64,000 bases of DNA, from contig QCXZ01000064.1 in NCBI GenBank assembly GCA_025024175.1, positions 17,980,001-18,044,000 on the forward strand. The letters are read 5' to 3'. The DNA is from Rhyzopertha dominica (Eukaryota; Arthropoda; Insecta; Coleoptera; Bostrichidae). The notes beneath the pieces were generated by a model, which made no database searches, was not told the DNA's origin, and saw nothing but the letters and a program-made list of their open reading frames with translations. The position numbers and the translations under genes were made by a program. Each line of letters starts with the position of its first letter. The first letter of the stretch is position 1. This document shows positions 12,741 through 23,540 of the stretch, piece after piece.

Positions 12741-15023
12741 CTGCATTTTAGGTTAAGTGGTTTTCAATCTTGCTGGGTTTTTATCACTGTCAAATCTGCC
12801 GATTGAAAATAAATCAAACATCGGCAGCAGGCTTTTTGTTAATGGAGCTGTGGAGATATCTGCGAGGATGTGTGGACCAGAATAGCAATCTTTGAAAACG
12901 CCTTTCGAACACCTCTTTTAACCCCTTTTGCGCACTATATCTGGCGAGTAAACTAGAAATTTGAGAATGTGCTTAATAAAGCATAATGTAGGTAGTTTCA
13001 GAAATAATGGAATCACAAAAAGCTTATTCCTCGCTCCAAATTAATTTCTGTATAACTTTGTCGTCGTTAAACCGCCATAACTGTAGGTGCATTTCTAATT
13101 TAGATAAACTGCTTGGCACATAAGAAAACTAAAACCGTTGTGGAACCTATTGGTCAATTAAGAGTGCATTTTATTGATTTAAGCTTTAAATATAAAACTG
13201 AAAGGAAGGAGCATATGATACAATTCGTGGGTCCAGAATGGAGGTTGCATATGGCCGACTACGAGTTCCGCCTTGGTCGCGGTATAGGGCAATATGTTTG
13301 ACAAATTATTCTATGAAATATATTTAGGTACTATATATTAAATTAACTCAGGATGCCACATACTATTATAATATAAATTTGCGCAAGTACAAAGACACGG
13401 TCAAACGCGTCAAAAATTACCTAAAATCTACTTGAAAACAGCGCGTAGTATAGCTGTAGACAGCACACGTAGTAACATGCAGTTCCGCATATAAAAATTG
13501 ATTTTAAGAAACAAGACGCGACCCCAAGAAACGAATTTCAGATTCTTGTTCAGGAGGTTATTCTTTGGGGGTACTCTAAATAATTATTAATTATAAATAA
13601 TTACCTCCATTTGACTACGCTTATGCATACCACGCGCGATTTGTTGCTTCAGATTTCATAAACTTAAAATGTCTTTCTAAAAACATGCCTTTATTTATAA
13701 GTACTTGACGAATTTAGTATTATAAATACTTGCTTTACCATACTGAAGCTATGTTCCGAGTCGAGCATGCGCATGAACTTTTCAAATCTTGTTAAAGAAG
13801 TTTGTAAAATAATAGGCCTCCCGGGTGTTTAATCCATATATTAACTTCCTTCCTGTGTTCTTAAGTATAAATGCTAAGCAGCATTTTTTTTGTGGTCAAC
13901 ATTTCCTCATGAGGTAACCACATATAAGCATTATCGAAGCTTCTTCATATTATCTAATCAGTGTCGGTAGGGTGTAGAACTATAATTTACAGAATAAAAT
14001 TATGCGATCTAAGGACAAACTACGCTATCGCAGTGCGACTGGCAACAACTTAACGTAAATACAAGCACAGCCAAACTGCGGTAGGTATATTTTCATAGAG
14101 TCAGCATGAGTTTTAGTTCCAAAGGGCAAATTGCAATTTATGAAAGTGCTACACTTGTGAACGTGTTACGTTAACCTGAATAAATTTGTAGACACTTGTT
14201 TCCAACAGGACGATCAATATGCTTGTGTCATCTACAGTACACTCACTGAGTGGGATGTATATTTGATGTTTGCATTATTGAATTACGGTCCGAATCATTA
14301 TTTGCTCTTTAATAACAATCGCATGGGAATAGCAGTTTGTGACGCAAACGTTTATACATGAATGGATGCATCCCTCATTTAAATAATATTCTCCGCGGCA
14401 TTTTATTTGAAGTTTAATGCATGTGCTATATTACTGCATAAAATTTGAACCATTGTTTCCAAAATTTAACATGTTTGTTGAGCACGAATGAAAGCAAATA
14501 GGGTTTCACCAACCGTATATTTTCTTTTAAACACCGTGCTCGTGTTTACAATCAACCCTTTTACGCAGAATTCTCTTAGTGCTGCATTTTTGACTTTCTG
14601 TAACTTATTTTACAATTCCATTAACAATAACAACGCTTGTGTGTCTCGTATTCTTTATTGCCTTACTTTCTACGAAAACCTTGCGCTCCATCCTTACTTT
14701 AAAGCAGCCTGCAATCCAAACCAAGAAAAAATAAATATTTCAGGGAATGGCAAGTCCCGTAAATAATGGTGGGGTTTACTTAAATATTTTCTATAGTTGC
14801 TATCATATTTCACTGAGATGAAGCTACATATATCTATGTATCATTTATCGTCTATATCAATTCTGTTGTACTGTATTTTACTTTAGTGTGGCTGTTGTAT
14901 TAATGTCGAAGTAATTATAGATATTGTATATGTATATTATATATTGTGCTGGCTTGATAACTTCTGCACTGAAATCCAGGCAACCATCCTCTCTTGATTT
15001 CTGATTTTTTGCTTACCACCACT
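12741..15023. other. AT-rich DNA without a recognisable gene
   Basis: No coding motif, RNA gene or paired repeat was recognised. The 92-codon frame at 14488-14766 has no family resemblance. This DNA lies immediately upstream of the LTR retrotransposon that begins at about 15024. Confidence 0.35.
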
Positions 15024-15337
15024 TGTTAGTGATAGAGGAGAGACAATCGCCACAAGCCACAAGGTAGAGTGTCGCCGACGTTTTGCTTACTAGCTAAAAA
15101 TCCATCAACTTTGTTTTGTGTTAACTATGTAAACAAAAGGAACTTACACAACGCGCTCGCGAGTGCCACAATTCCGTGGATGGACCGAATCTTCTCACTG
15201 GAAGCTCCGCAGAACACAGTTTTTTTTCAATCCAGGTCAGTTTACCTTCCCTAAATTTGGTGTAGAACGCGAAAGCCAGCACTCGGTTTGATATATTCTC
15301 ATACACTGAACTTTGATAGTTGCTATACGCCCCAACA
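15024..15337 (+). repeat. Probable 5' LTR of the BEL/Pao element
   Basis: The right edge is set by the primer-binding site. The sequence CCCAACA ends at 15337, three bases before the site, and LTRs normally end in CA there. The left edge is a guess: TGTT at 15024 is the inverted match of the terminal AACA and gives a 314-bp LTR, a usual size for this group. With no 3' LTR to compare, the left boundary is unproven. Confidence 0.5.
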
Positions 15338-15340
15338 AAT

Positions 15341-15358
15341 TGGTCCTTCGGGCCGGAT
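15341..15358 (+). other. Primer-binding site, tRNA-Tyr-like
   Basis: TGGTCCTTCGGGCCGGAT begins with TGG, complementary to a tRNA 3' CCA end. The rest matches, with one mismatch as I recall the sequence, the complement of the 3' end of animal tRNA-Tyr (ending in CCGGCTCGAAGGACCA). It lies three bases after the LTR end, as expected for priming of minus-strand DNA synthesis. The tRNA assignment is from memory of the tRNA-Tyr acceptor and T arm. Confidence 0.75.
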
Positions 15359-15502
15359 TATTACTGCTATTAGATATTTCCTATTAGTTTAAATATCAGT
15401 AAACTGACTATTTATTGTACCTTTTCTCCGTTAACACTTCGACTCGTATCTCTCATTTCTTTGGTTGTTTCTTTGCGCTGTAGTTTTTCAACTACCTATA
15501 CA

Positions 15503-17020
15503 ATGCCAGATAGCGATATCGACGATGTTAATGCACCCACGCATGCAGAAAGACGTGCCTTTCTTTCTTTAACTAATAAGAAAGAGCGCTACTGGCGTCG
15601 AATGCAGGATTGTTTTGATTTAATTCAAGATTTACCTGATTCAATTGATAACTTGAAAACTCGCGTGCTACAAATAGATGATACTCGTCTTAGGTTTTCT
15701 GAAGTTCTAGATGAGTTGGCAATTCTATCAAGTATCCATCACCAATTTGAAAGCAACACTGTACATCTTGAAGCTAGTTTCGACAAGATGTACTATGCAG
15801 TTATGACCGCTGCAGCAAATTTTGCGAATCCTCGCGATATTCCGACGACCTCTAATCAATCCGAGAAACTCAAGATAAAATTACCCGAGGTTAAAATTCC
15901 TAAATTCGATGGTTCGAAGCCAGAAAAGTTTTCTGCCTTTTATGCTCTTTATGATAGCCTAATTCACACTTCACAATTGAGTGATAAGGAGAAATTTTCT
16001 TATCTCGTTTCCTATTTCGAAGGATCTGCGCGTAAACTTGCAGAAACAGTTCGTTTTAGCCCAGAAAACTATGTAGTTTTGTATACTCTTTTGATACAGC
16101 GTTATGGAACTAATAACCGACTGATTGCAAATTACTATTTGTCGAATATATTGACCCTTTCTCCATTGAAAAATGAAAATGCTCAATCGCTGCTGGAATG
16201 AAGTGATACTTTGCAGGCTAATTATAGTGCTCTGGTTGACATGAGAATTGCTAATTTGTCTGATTATATTCTGATGCATCTTTCTATGAATCTGTTTGAT
16301 TCCAAGACCCGTAAAGAATTCGAAAAAGACTATTTGGAAACAGAGTTTCCCACCTTTAGCGATTTCATTAAGTTCTTACGCAATAAAGCATTTGTTGCAG
16401 CACTCTCAGGAAGTACAACAAATAATAATAATGTTGATCGTAACACTCGCACTGTGACATCCACTCAAAAATTTGCTTCCAAGACTGAGCAAAAACGTGT
16501 CGCAATGACTGCTCAGATAAATAATTCGTTGTCGACTAGTAATTCCAATACTGTAGTTAGTAAAATTACGGAAGAAAATATTTGCTTATGTTGCGGTTCT
16601 TCTCAACATAAAACTTTGAAAAGTTCAAAATTCTTGTCACTTCCTCCTAAAGAAAGATATGAAATTGTTAAAAATAGTAGCCGTTGTTTCGCTTGTTTAG
16701 GCAAGCATGGAGTAAATAAGTGCCAATCCAAATTTGCTTGTCAACACTGTAAAAGCCGTTACCATAACACTCTTCTTCATTTCGAAGAAAAAATAACACA
16801 TGCTAGTCCAGTAGCTGATAAACCGGAACAACTTTTGTTGAATACAGACACTTCAGCTCAAGTAACTTTGACTCACGTCTCTGCTTCTCGTAGTATAGAA
16901 AATACATTTGCTTTACTAGGAACGGTTCAAGTTTTTATGCGATGTTCCGATGGATCCTGGATAAAAGCTCGAGGAATTTTAGATAACGGTAGTCAATTAA
17001 ATTTCGTAACTGCTCGTTAG
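15503..17020 (+). pseudogene. gag: BEL/Pao gag and start of protease, broken
   Basis: I take the ATG at 15503 (MPDSDIDD) as the likely start; an upstream in-frame ATG at 15461 adds 14 residues. The first part resembles the Pao retrotransposon Gag: LPEVKIPKFDGSKPEKFSAF near 15880-15940 is the typical block preceding the capsid-like domain. The frame is stopped by TGA at 16199-16201 and then continues in the same frame to 17020, so this is a nonsense mutation. Near 16.57-16.79 kb lie cysteine/histidine clusters (CLCCGSSQH, then CFACLGKHGVNKC and CQHCKSRYH), the zinc knuckles that bind RNA. At 16973-17010 ILDNGSQLNFVT is the retropepsin active-site region, with DNG where the family has DSG or DTG. 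The frame is lost by a one-base shift near 17018, where the sense continues as LADALGLKR in another frame. Confidence 0.87.
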
Positions 17021-18816
17021 CTGATGCACTTGGTTTAAAACGCACAAAATTCACTCACGATGTTAGAGGTATAGGAGGTTCACTTCTCGGTAATAATCAT
17101 GGAGTCGTCCAATGTAATGCACGTTCCATTCACTCAAACGAGTTTAGGATAACTTTTGCTCCAACAATTATAGATAATATCACCACAGAAATCCCCACTG
17201 TTAATTTATCTAGATATCTTTTCAAAAAATATGAAACTTCGCAACTTGCTGACCCTGAATTTAATTGTTTTGCTCCTGTTGATTTTTTGCTTGGTGTTCA
17301 GGCTGTTTTGGATATTACCCCTGTTGAACCTGTTGTTTTAAAAGATAAACCTTCAGCTTGGTTGTCCTCTTTAGGATGGGTTGTTGTTGGAGATGTAACG
17401 TTCATTAATCCTCAGATGCATACATCTTTATTTGTTAATGTAACAATCGAACCCTCATTGAATGATACAATGCGTGCCTTTTGGGAAGCTGAAGAAGTTG
17501 TTGCAAAGCCAGCTTATTCTGCTGAAGACGAATATGCCGAAAATCTATTTAGAACTTCTACTTATCGTTTGGAATGAGGCAGATATTGAGTTCGTCTACC
17601 TTTTAAGAATGCTAAAGTCCCAGATTTGTTATCCACTAGAGAACTTGCTATTACTAGAATGTTGAAACTAGAATCGCGATTTAGGAAGGATTCTAATTTT
17701 CACAAACGTTATTCGANAAATATTCAAGAATACATTTCACAAGGGCAACTTGTAATTGCTAACAACCCCTCTTCTTATGTTATGACACATCATGGAGTAG
17801 TTAAGGCGACTAATGACGACTTGAAAGTGCGTGTCGTATTTAATCCTGCGGAAAAGGATTCTAACGGGAATAGTTTAAATGATTATCTTATTCCAGGCCC
17901 TAAGTTGCAAGCTGATATAGGTCTTGTAATAACAAAATTTAGATTTTTCAAAGTTGCTCTTACTTGCGATATATGCCAGATGTTCGGCTCGATTGAAGTA
18001 CATCCAGAGGATCGTCAGTATTTACATATTTTTTGGAGGTTTCGCGATTGTGATCCCTTACTGGAATGGGAGCACACACGAGTTATCTTCGATGCGACTT
18101 CAAGTCCCTTTTTAGCTTTGCGAGTTATTTCTCAATTGTTACATGATCATGGATCTGAATTTCCCAATGCTGCAAAAATGATTGCACAGTGCCGTTTTGT
18201 TGATGATATTCTCACGGGAGGTGACACCGTAAAAGAAGTTGAATCTCTTAGAAAAGAGCTTACCGCATTTTTTAAACCTGGTGGATTTGATTTGGGTAAG
18301 TGGGCGAGCTCACATCCTCAAGTAATCCAAAATTCTACAGATTCTTTACCTATAGCTGCTCGTTCTTCATCTGTTAAGGTTTTGGGTTTAATTTGGTCGA
18401 TAGCTAACGATTGTTTTAAATACAAAATTGAACAGATTTCAGAACCTCCCACAAAACGAGGGATTCTTTCTAGAATAGCTAGAACGTACGACAATAATGG
18501 ATACATTGCTCCTTTTATCTTTAACTTAAAATCTTTGATGCAGGAACTGTGGTTGTTAAAGATTGGTTGGGACGATCCTCTTCCTCCTGACATTGCAAGG
18601 AAGTGGGAGCGTATTCAAAGTGAATTTTCTATGTAGCATAATATTGAAATTCCTCGTTGTATTTTGTACCTTTACGATCCAAGCCTTGATATTTTTGGGA
18701 TTTCTAAAGAATTTTTCAACCTGGTACGTATACGTTTTGTGAAATATCTTACTCAAAATGTCGTTTATAACTTTCATTTAGAAGAAACAATTAGTTTATT
18801 GCGAGAATTAGGATGA
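17021..18816 (+). pseudogene. pol: BEL/Pao pol: protease end, reverse transcriptase, partial connection/RNase H region
   Basis: After the frameshift the sense runs in a new frame. The protease tail is followed by the SLGWVVVG block near 17.37 kb typical of Pao elements. In-frame TGA codons at 17575 and 17587 interrupt the expected GRYxVRLPFK block, after which STRELAITRMLKLE continues in the same frame. The reverse transcriptase core has KVRVVFNPAEK near 17.83 kb, TCDICQMFGSIEV with the first catalytic Asp near 17.97 kb, and the second motif FVDD at 18196-18207 (usually YVDD). GGFDLGKWASSH near 18.3 kb is the thumb region. TKRGILSRIARTYDNNGYIAP at 18.45-18.52 kb begins the connection region. 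A TAG stops the frame at 18634; degraded sense can be followed to about 18816. RNase H catalytic residues and integrase were not found. Confidence 0.88.
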
Positions 18817-19274
18817 GGTCAACACCATACCATGGCAATTTGGTGTTATCCAGTCGTCTTTGTGGGGAACTAATCTGAAACGGTAGCCCACTTTGCTGTT
18901 TCTAGCGACGATTTCTGCAAAAAGTGCACTTCTCAAATATAATAATAACAAAATTACATCTATGCCATGTCGCCTGCGTCAAAACAATCTGTGGACAGCT
19001 GTTTCGGCTTATAATGCCTCCCCAACACAGCTACAGTCCCAACGCACAAAACACGGGACAGATGCGGCATGCGGCTTTCCTTATAATACGCCAAGGTAGG
19101 CGAGTTGTATGCGAGACAACAACATGCCATCTAGTGGCAATTTGATGTTATCCATTCGATTCTGTGGGAAGCTAATTTGAAACGGTAGTCCACTTTGCTG
19201 TGGGCATTTAAAAACCGACGCAGGTCCCCAGCGACGATTTCTACAAAGAGTGCAGTTCTCAAGCATTTAATAAA
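18811..19274. repeat. Two diverged tandem units, about 300-bp spacing
   Basis: Copy A (18811-18945) and copy B (19111-19274) share, in the same order, GGCAATTTGRTGTTATCC, then GTGGGRARCTAATYTGAAAC, GGTAGYCCACTTTGCTG, CGACGATTTCTRCAAARAGT and TTCTCAA. The spacing of matching points is about 300 bp. Copy B has about 20 extra bases after CTTTGCTG. The DNA between them (18946-19110) contains the hammerhead-like motif on the minus strand. Copy A starts right where the broken BEL element stops. The array could be the remnant of a tandem family such as a satellite or a retrozyme; a partly decayed dimer is what is visible. Confidence 0.65.
18989..19030 (-). ncRNA. Degenerate hammerhead-ribozyme-like motif
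   Basis: Read on the minus strand from 19030 the parts fall in the order of a type I hammerhead. CTGTG (stem I, 5' side) comes first, then TTGGGGA (core box 1; consensus CTGATGA), then GGC-loop-GCC (stem II, 7-base loop, 19018-19006), GAAA (core box 2, 19005-19002), and the self-complementary CAGCTG (short stem III, 19001-18996). The GTC cleavage triplet (18996-18994) and CACAG (stem I, 3' side) complete it. All helices pair fully. Core box 1 differs from consensus at the two fixed bases C3 (T) and A6 (G), so self-cleavage is unlikely. The very short palindromic stem III is known from hammerheads of Penelope-like elements and animal retrozymes, which cleave best as dimers. The match was found by eye; a covariance model would settle it. 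Confidence 0.5.
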
Positions 19275-19639
19275 TTCAGCTGCAGTATAATCATAACCAG
19301 ATGCTTTAGTTTTCATACTGTTAACACTGACATGTGTCATCCAGATTTCGTTCTGTCCAAAAATATGGAAGGCCTGGAACAGCATGCGTTCCAACTGCTA
19401 AAACATCTTGACAAAAATGGCGTATTTAATGGCATTGCGTTACTGCTGAATCGTTGACGACGTGTTTTGGATTTGCATGGGGATTGTATTCAATGACACT
19501 GCAATTTTTTAAAATACGTATGCCTTGTTTTATGAGCTGTGCTGTACATGACCCTGGTATATTATTAATCCATCTAGATATGCATTCTGTCCTATTTAGC
19601 TAGTAGCACAAAAGTGCGACACTTTATCACTGTGGCTTC
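19275..19639. other. No recognisable gene
   Basis: AT-rich DNA following the repeat pair. A third repeat unit would be expected to begin near 19.41 kb, but I see no convincing match. Confidence 0.3.
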
Positions 19640-20110
19640 CTTCAGTTGTTATGCGAAAGAATTACAGCACCGCTACGATACCTTGCAATGCACAGACAAT
19701 CCCTGAAATCCTCGCAGGCGCCGAATAAGCATACACAATTACCGTAATGGCTGTGCACGTTACCGTAAGGTTTCAGTATTACCTCTGGGTGTTTCCGCTT
19801 TATATTTGTTACGGGGAATTCCCCGGGCTCCGGTGGTCGTCCTGGCTATCGGAAAGGCGATACATCGAAGGAGCAAAGTCCGCCCTTGAGGATGCTAAGC
19901 GCATAGATGGAGCGGGAGGCGCTCACGACCAACACCGTAACGAGCATTTCGTGTTTGGTGGAATCTCTGACGATGTGCCGCCCTGGAAAGTTTACCGAAG
20001 CTTGTAACTTGCTCTAACTTAATTACTCTAAAATAAAAGCCGGAACTAGTTTCCCCGAGATTGGAGCGAGAGCTTTTTTTCGGTTAGATGCAATCTGGAG
20101 CATTCTTGGA
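19640..20110. other. GC-richer block of unknown nature
   Basis: This segment has clearly higher G+C than its flanks, peaking around CGGGGAATTCCCCGGGCTCC near 19.82 kb. An 86-codon plus-strand frame at 19747-20007 and open minus-strand stretches overlap, so frame openness is probably due to composition. No known domain was recognised. It may be regulatory DNA, part of an exon or an unknown repeat. Confidence 0.2.
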
Positions 20111-23100
20111 AGAATATTAATAGGCTACTGCGCAAAGAAAAAAGGAGAAAGGATAATTACGAGCCTCAAACGTCTTTTAGTGTTACACAAAAACTATTTG
20201 AGGTGTTCTAAGCTGTCGTTGTCTTTCCATATCAAAAATAAATATACAGTGTACTAATACGCCTCATATCGATGACATTAATTTGATTTCCGACGATTTT
20301 CTGTACCATGTTCTCGCCAGGAGCATGCTAGTTAGCATTCACCCTCTCGACTGACTGAACTAATCACATTTCTCTTTATTTATATCAAGATGTGAGATCT
20401 AATACCAAGAACTTTGATTTTAACAAGCTCGTCAGATACGTAATATATTTTGAGTGTTTCTTCATATAACGTTTAAAAATAATATGTACAACTTTTCCTC
20501 GACTGCATTCGAATACAGTATTCAAAAGCAAACAAACTACGAGTTTAATGATGGTTCCCGATAGGAAACTCTTCATTTAATATATCCATATTCCGCTCGT
20601 TATGAATGGCACAAATCAATTAAACATAGGCAATTAAGTTACCATATATTTTATACAACACTAATTATTTTACGGATGAAAGCTCATTGTCGATTTTCAT
20701 TACTCTAAAGCAGATTTTAAACAGATATCCAAATCGAATTAATTTGCTTCTGAGGGAAACAAAACAGTAACCAATATTATTTCTATGAAAGCTTTAGAAA
20801 GGTCATGCGAAAAAACTTTTCAGTCGTCACCATTATTCTAGTCTTGTAGCGCTTTTCGTAAACTGTGCTCGCGATTAGCTAATAAACTAACAAAAATATT
20901 GTACATTAAGTTGTGTTCTGCCTAGTAAATTCGATGTAAATTAAGTCCAGCAAATTCAACCTGGTAGTGTAGTATTAATTTTAGGAATATTGGATTGCGG
21001 AAAAACGCTACAACTTTGAACTTTTTGGCGTATGTGGTATTTACAAATAACTTTCCCGAGGATTAATCTGTCTTGTGAGGTTGTTTCAATTTTACCAGTA
21101 GTAACATGAGTGACGGAAATTTTAGCGTAGGCTCATTCATACAATGTGTACACCGCTGTTGATACGCGGAACGCTTCTGAATAATTCATTAGAATGTATT
21201 TTTAAACAGTCTGTACGGAGAAATGTAGTAGCTTTTGAAAAGCGTACCTGTAGTCCCCTTATTTTCGTATACTCAAATGATGTCTGCACCTCCGACAGGT
21301 TATTTTCAGTAAATCAATTTAACCATTGTGGTATTTGTTTACTATTACAAAATCTAGGTTAACACGATGAATTTATACCGTGATATATACTACTTCCGTT
21401 TGGTATACATGAATGGATGGATTGGTGATTGACATATACAAACCGCCATAGCAAGGATGTTAGACTTCAACACAGCGTATATTTTTACTTCAAATGCTAT
21501 ATTTTTATATAATTAGGTTGTATCATATACGAATAACGCCTGTGCCACACTAGTATAATATGAAGGATGTTAAAAAATGTGGAATAACCAGTTTATCATG
21601 TAAAATATGGAACAAAATGTTCTCACGTTTAACCAACATTATGTTTTATGTGAACACATTTCCATAGCATACACTGCTTTTATTTAAATAGCAGTTACGC
21701 GGTTTTCTTGGGGATTTCTATTGCTTTCTTTTCATCTAGGAATGGTGTTTATTTTGTATGGTGTGGTAATTTTCCTTTTAAAATTTTGAAAATTTTGAAA
21801 TAAGCGTCGTCAAAGCAGCTATTGCACATGTAAATCTGGGTTTTTATTCATTTGATGTTAATTCTACAAAAAGGTAAGGTGACTTCTGAGTGTTTTGCTA
21901 TAATGTACACCTCCTCGGCGAGCCAATGAAGATGGTGCTGACAGAAACGTGCAGTTTTTTGCGATGAGATAACCCAAATTTTGCAAACAACATTTTATTT
22001 TAGGGTGTTAAATGGTCTTCTAAACAGTATACAGAGACCTGCAAAATATCATTTGGTAACGCTTTTTGCATCTGTTTGAAAACACGATTTTTCAATGACG
22101 CACCCGTAATAATTTTACTCGTTGAATAATTTTGTCAGTTGCGTCCTTTGTATCGTGAAACGGAATGATATCTGATTCTTTGGAATATGTCGCACACAAG
22201 CTATATTTTGTTATTACCAGGTTAGGATATGCATGACAAGCTGCCTTTGTTCACTGTTCATATTTTTTTTGTCTTTTGGCACTTCAAAAACGGTATAAAT
22301 GATTTCGTTATCGCAATCTGAAGATTTACACTTTTTACCACTATTTTTTTATTTAACATTAAAATATAGTAAAAAATTTATAGAGGCACCAGTGCTTTGC
22401 TCATATATGCTTGTAAACTTATGTGCTTAATAGAGTTACCTATATGTATATGTTACATTATACTATTACATTCTATTAGTAGGTACCTACTTCTACTAAG
22501 GCACATGTATATGCAGAGCTCTACTTCTACCGCTAATGCTACCTATTGGTACCGTTATTTAGCGTTGCCTGTAGGGAAGAATCCACAGAACGTACCCCAA
22601 AACGAAAGATCATACGTGTCCACGGCAAAGCTTTTGTACAGCTATTTTATTGTAAAGTTCAAGTTTACAGAAACAAACAAGTTATTCCATATTTTTAATG
22701 AACCCAGTATACGGGTTCGAGGAGCTTTGTTAACATGTTTTTGGAAAAAATTTAATAGAATAGTGCTTGTAGAACGAAGTTGTTTACTGTTTTATACGTG
22801 ACAAGTAATTAATATTAAAAAATATAATCCACGTATACACGTTGCCCATATGACAAAAAATCCAACAACCAATTGTCACTCCACAGTTCTTTCTTTTTGC
22901 TCTATCTTCAAAAACTGATGCTATTCATACAACTAGTAATGCCACGGTACATCTGCGATACTTTTTGTGAAGACCCATGAAGCAAGAAAAACTTCAGACT
23001 TGAAACTATAATTGTGGAATAAGTTTTGTATGCAACGGTATGACGTACTATGATAAATTGGCATCAAACAAGTTAACAAGCTTTTGTTGTGGGACAACAA

Positions 23101-23270
23101 GAGGTCCATGTGTGCGACTGCCATCTGTAGGCTGTCTCTTTTGCTCTCCCGTGCACATCGCCCATCTTGGCTTTGAGATTATCGTCGCGCTGAGTAGGCT
23201 TAATAAACCGAAACAGTTATTTTGATGCCTGTAACATGGTACAGGCACTACATCTAAGCTTTTGTTATAT
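20111..23270. other. AT-rich DNA without a recognisable gene
   Basis: No coding motif, RNA gene or paired terminal repeat was recognised. A 134-codon frame at 22397-22801 is rich in Leu, Ile, Tyr and Cys, as expected of AT-rich chance frames, and is not called as a gene. Confidence 0.35.
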
Positions 23271-23540
23271 AATAATAATAATAATAATAATAATGGTCTT
23301 TATTTCCCATCGTCCCATAAAATTTACATCAGAGTAAGTTTATTACAATAATTTCATAATGTAACTTAATTTATAAATAACATTTTCTTGTATACAACAT
23401 AAAGAAAATTGAAGCAAAATAGGTACTCCATGAATGAGCAAAAGAAAAAAAAAGGGAAATCCCAAGGGGAAGTTCAGCTCATAGTGCAAATAAATTTGAA
23501 CTATGTCTGTTCTGCCACTTAACCCTTAAATCACATGTGT
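23271..23540 (-). mobile_element. Probable 3' end of a non-LTR retroposon with (AAT)n tail
   Basis: An AAT/ATT microsatellite (about 23266-23294) directly precedes TGGTCTTTATTTCCCATCG. Read on the minus strand, this is a sequence containing AATAAA that ends in (ATT)n, the usual 3' end of several insect LINEs and of SINEs that borrow their tails. The element body would extend rightward to roughly 23.5 kb. No reverse transcriptase coding was recognised, so it may be a SINE or a heavily 5'-truncated LINE. Confidence 0.4.

Larger units (their letters stand above)
15024..18816 (+). mobile_element. BEL/Pao LTR retrotransposon, 3'-truncated and inactive
   Basis: The order of parts is probable 5' LTR (15024-15337), primer-binding site (15341-15358), gag from 15503, zinc knuckles near 16.57-16.79 kb, aspartic protease near 16.97 kb, reverse transcriptase to about 18.3 kb, and the start of the connection/RNase H region to about 18.64 kb. 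A degenerate continuation runs to 18816. The RNase H core, integrase and 3' LTR are missing. Damage inside includes stops at 16199, 17575, 17587 and 18634, a frameshift near 17018 and an N at 17717. BEL/Pao elements copy themselves through an RNA intermediate in cytoplasmic particles. This copy cannot, and is a genomic relic that abuts the repeat pair at 18811. Only one LTR is present, so insertion age cannot be estimated from LTR divergence. Confidence 0.92.

Noticed and set aside
15971..16279. 102-codon minus-strand frame
   Set aside because: Antisense shadow of the BEL gag gene.
18318..18593. 91-codon minus-strand frame
   Set aside because: Antisense shadow of the BEL pol gene.
22397..22801. 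134-codon plus-strand frame
   Set aside because: Composition is that of AT-rich chance frames (Leu, Ile, Tyr and Cys rich), with no domain, start context or splice structure.
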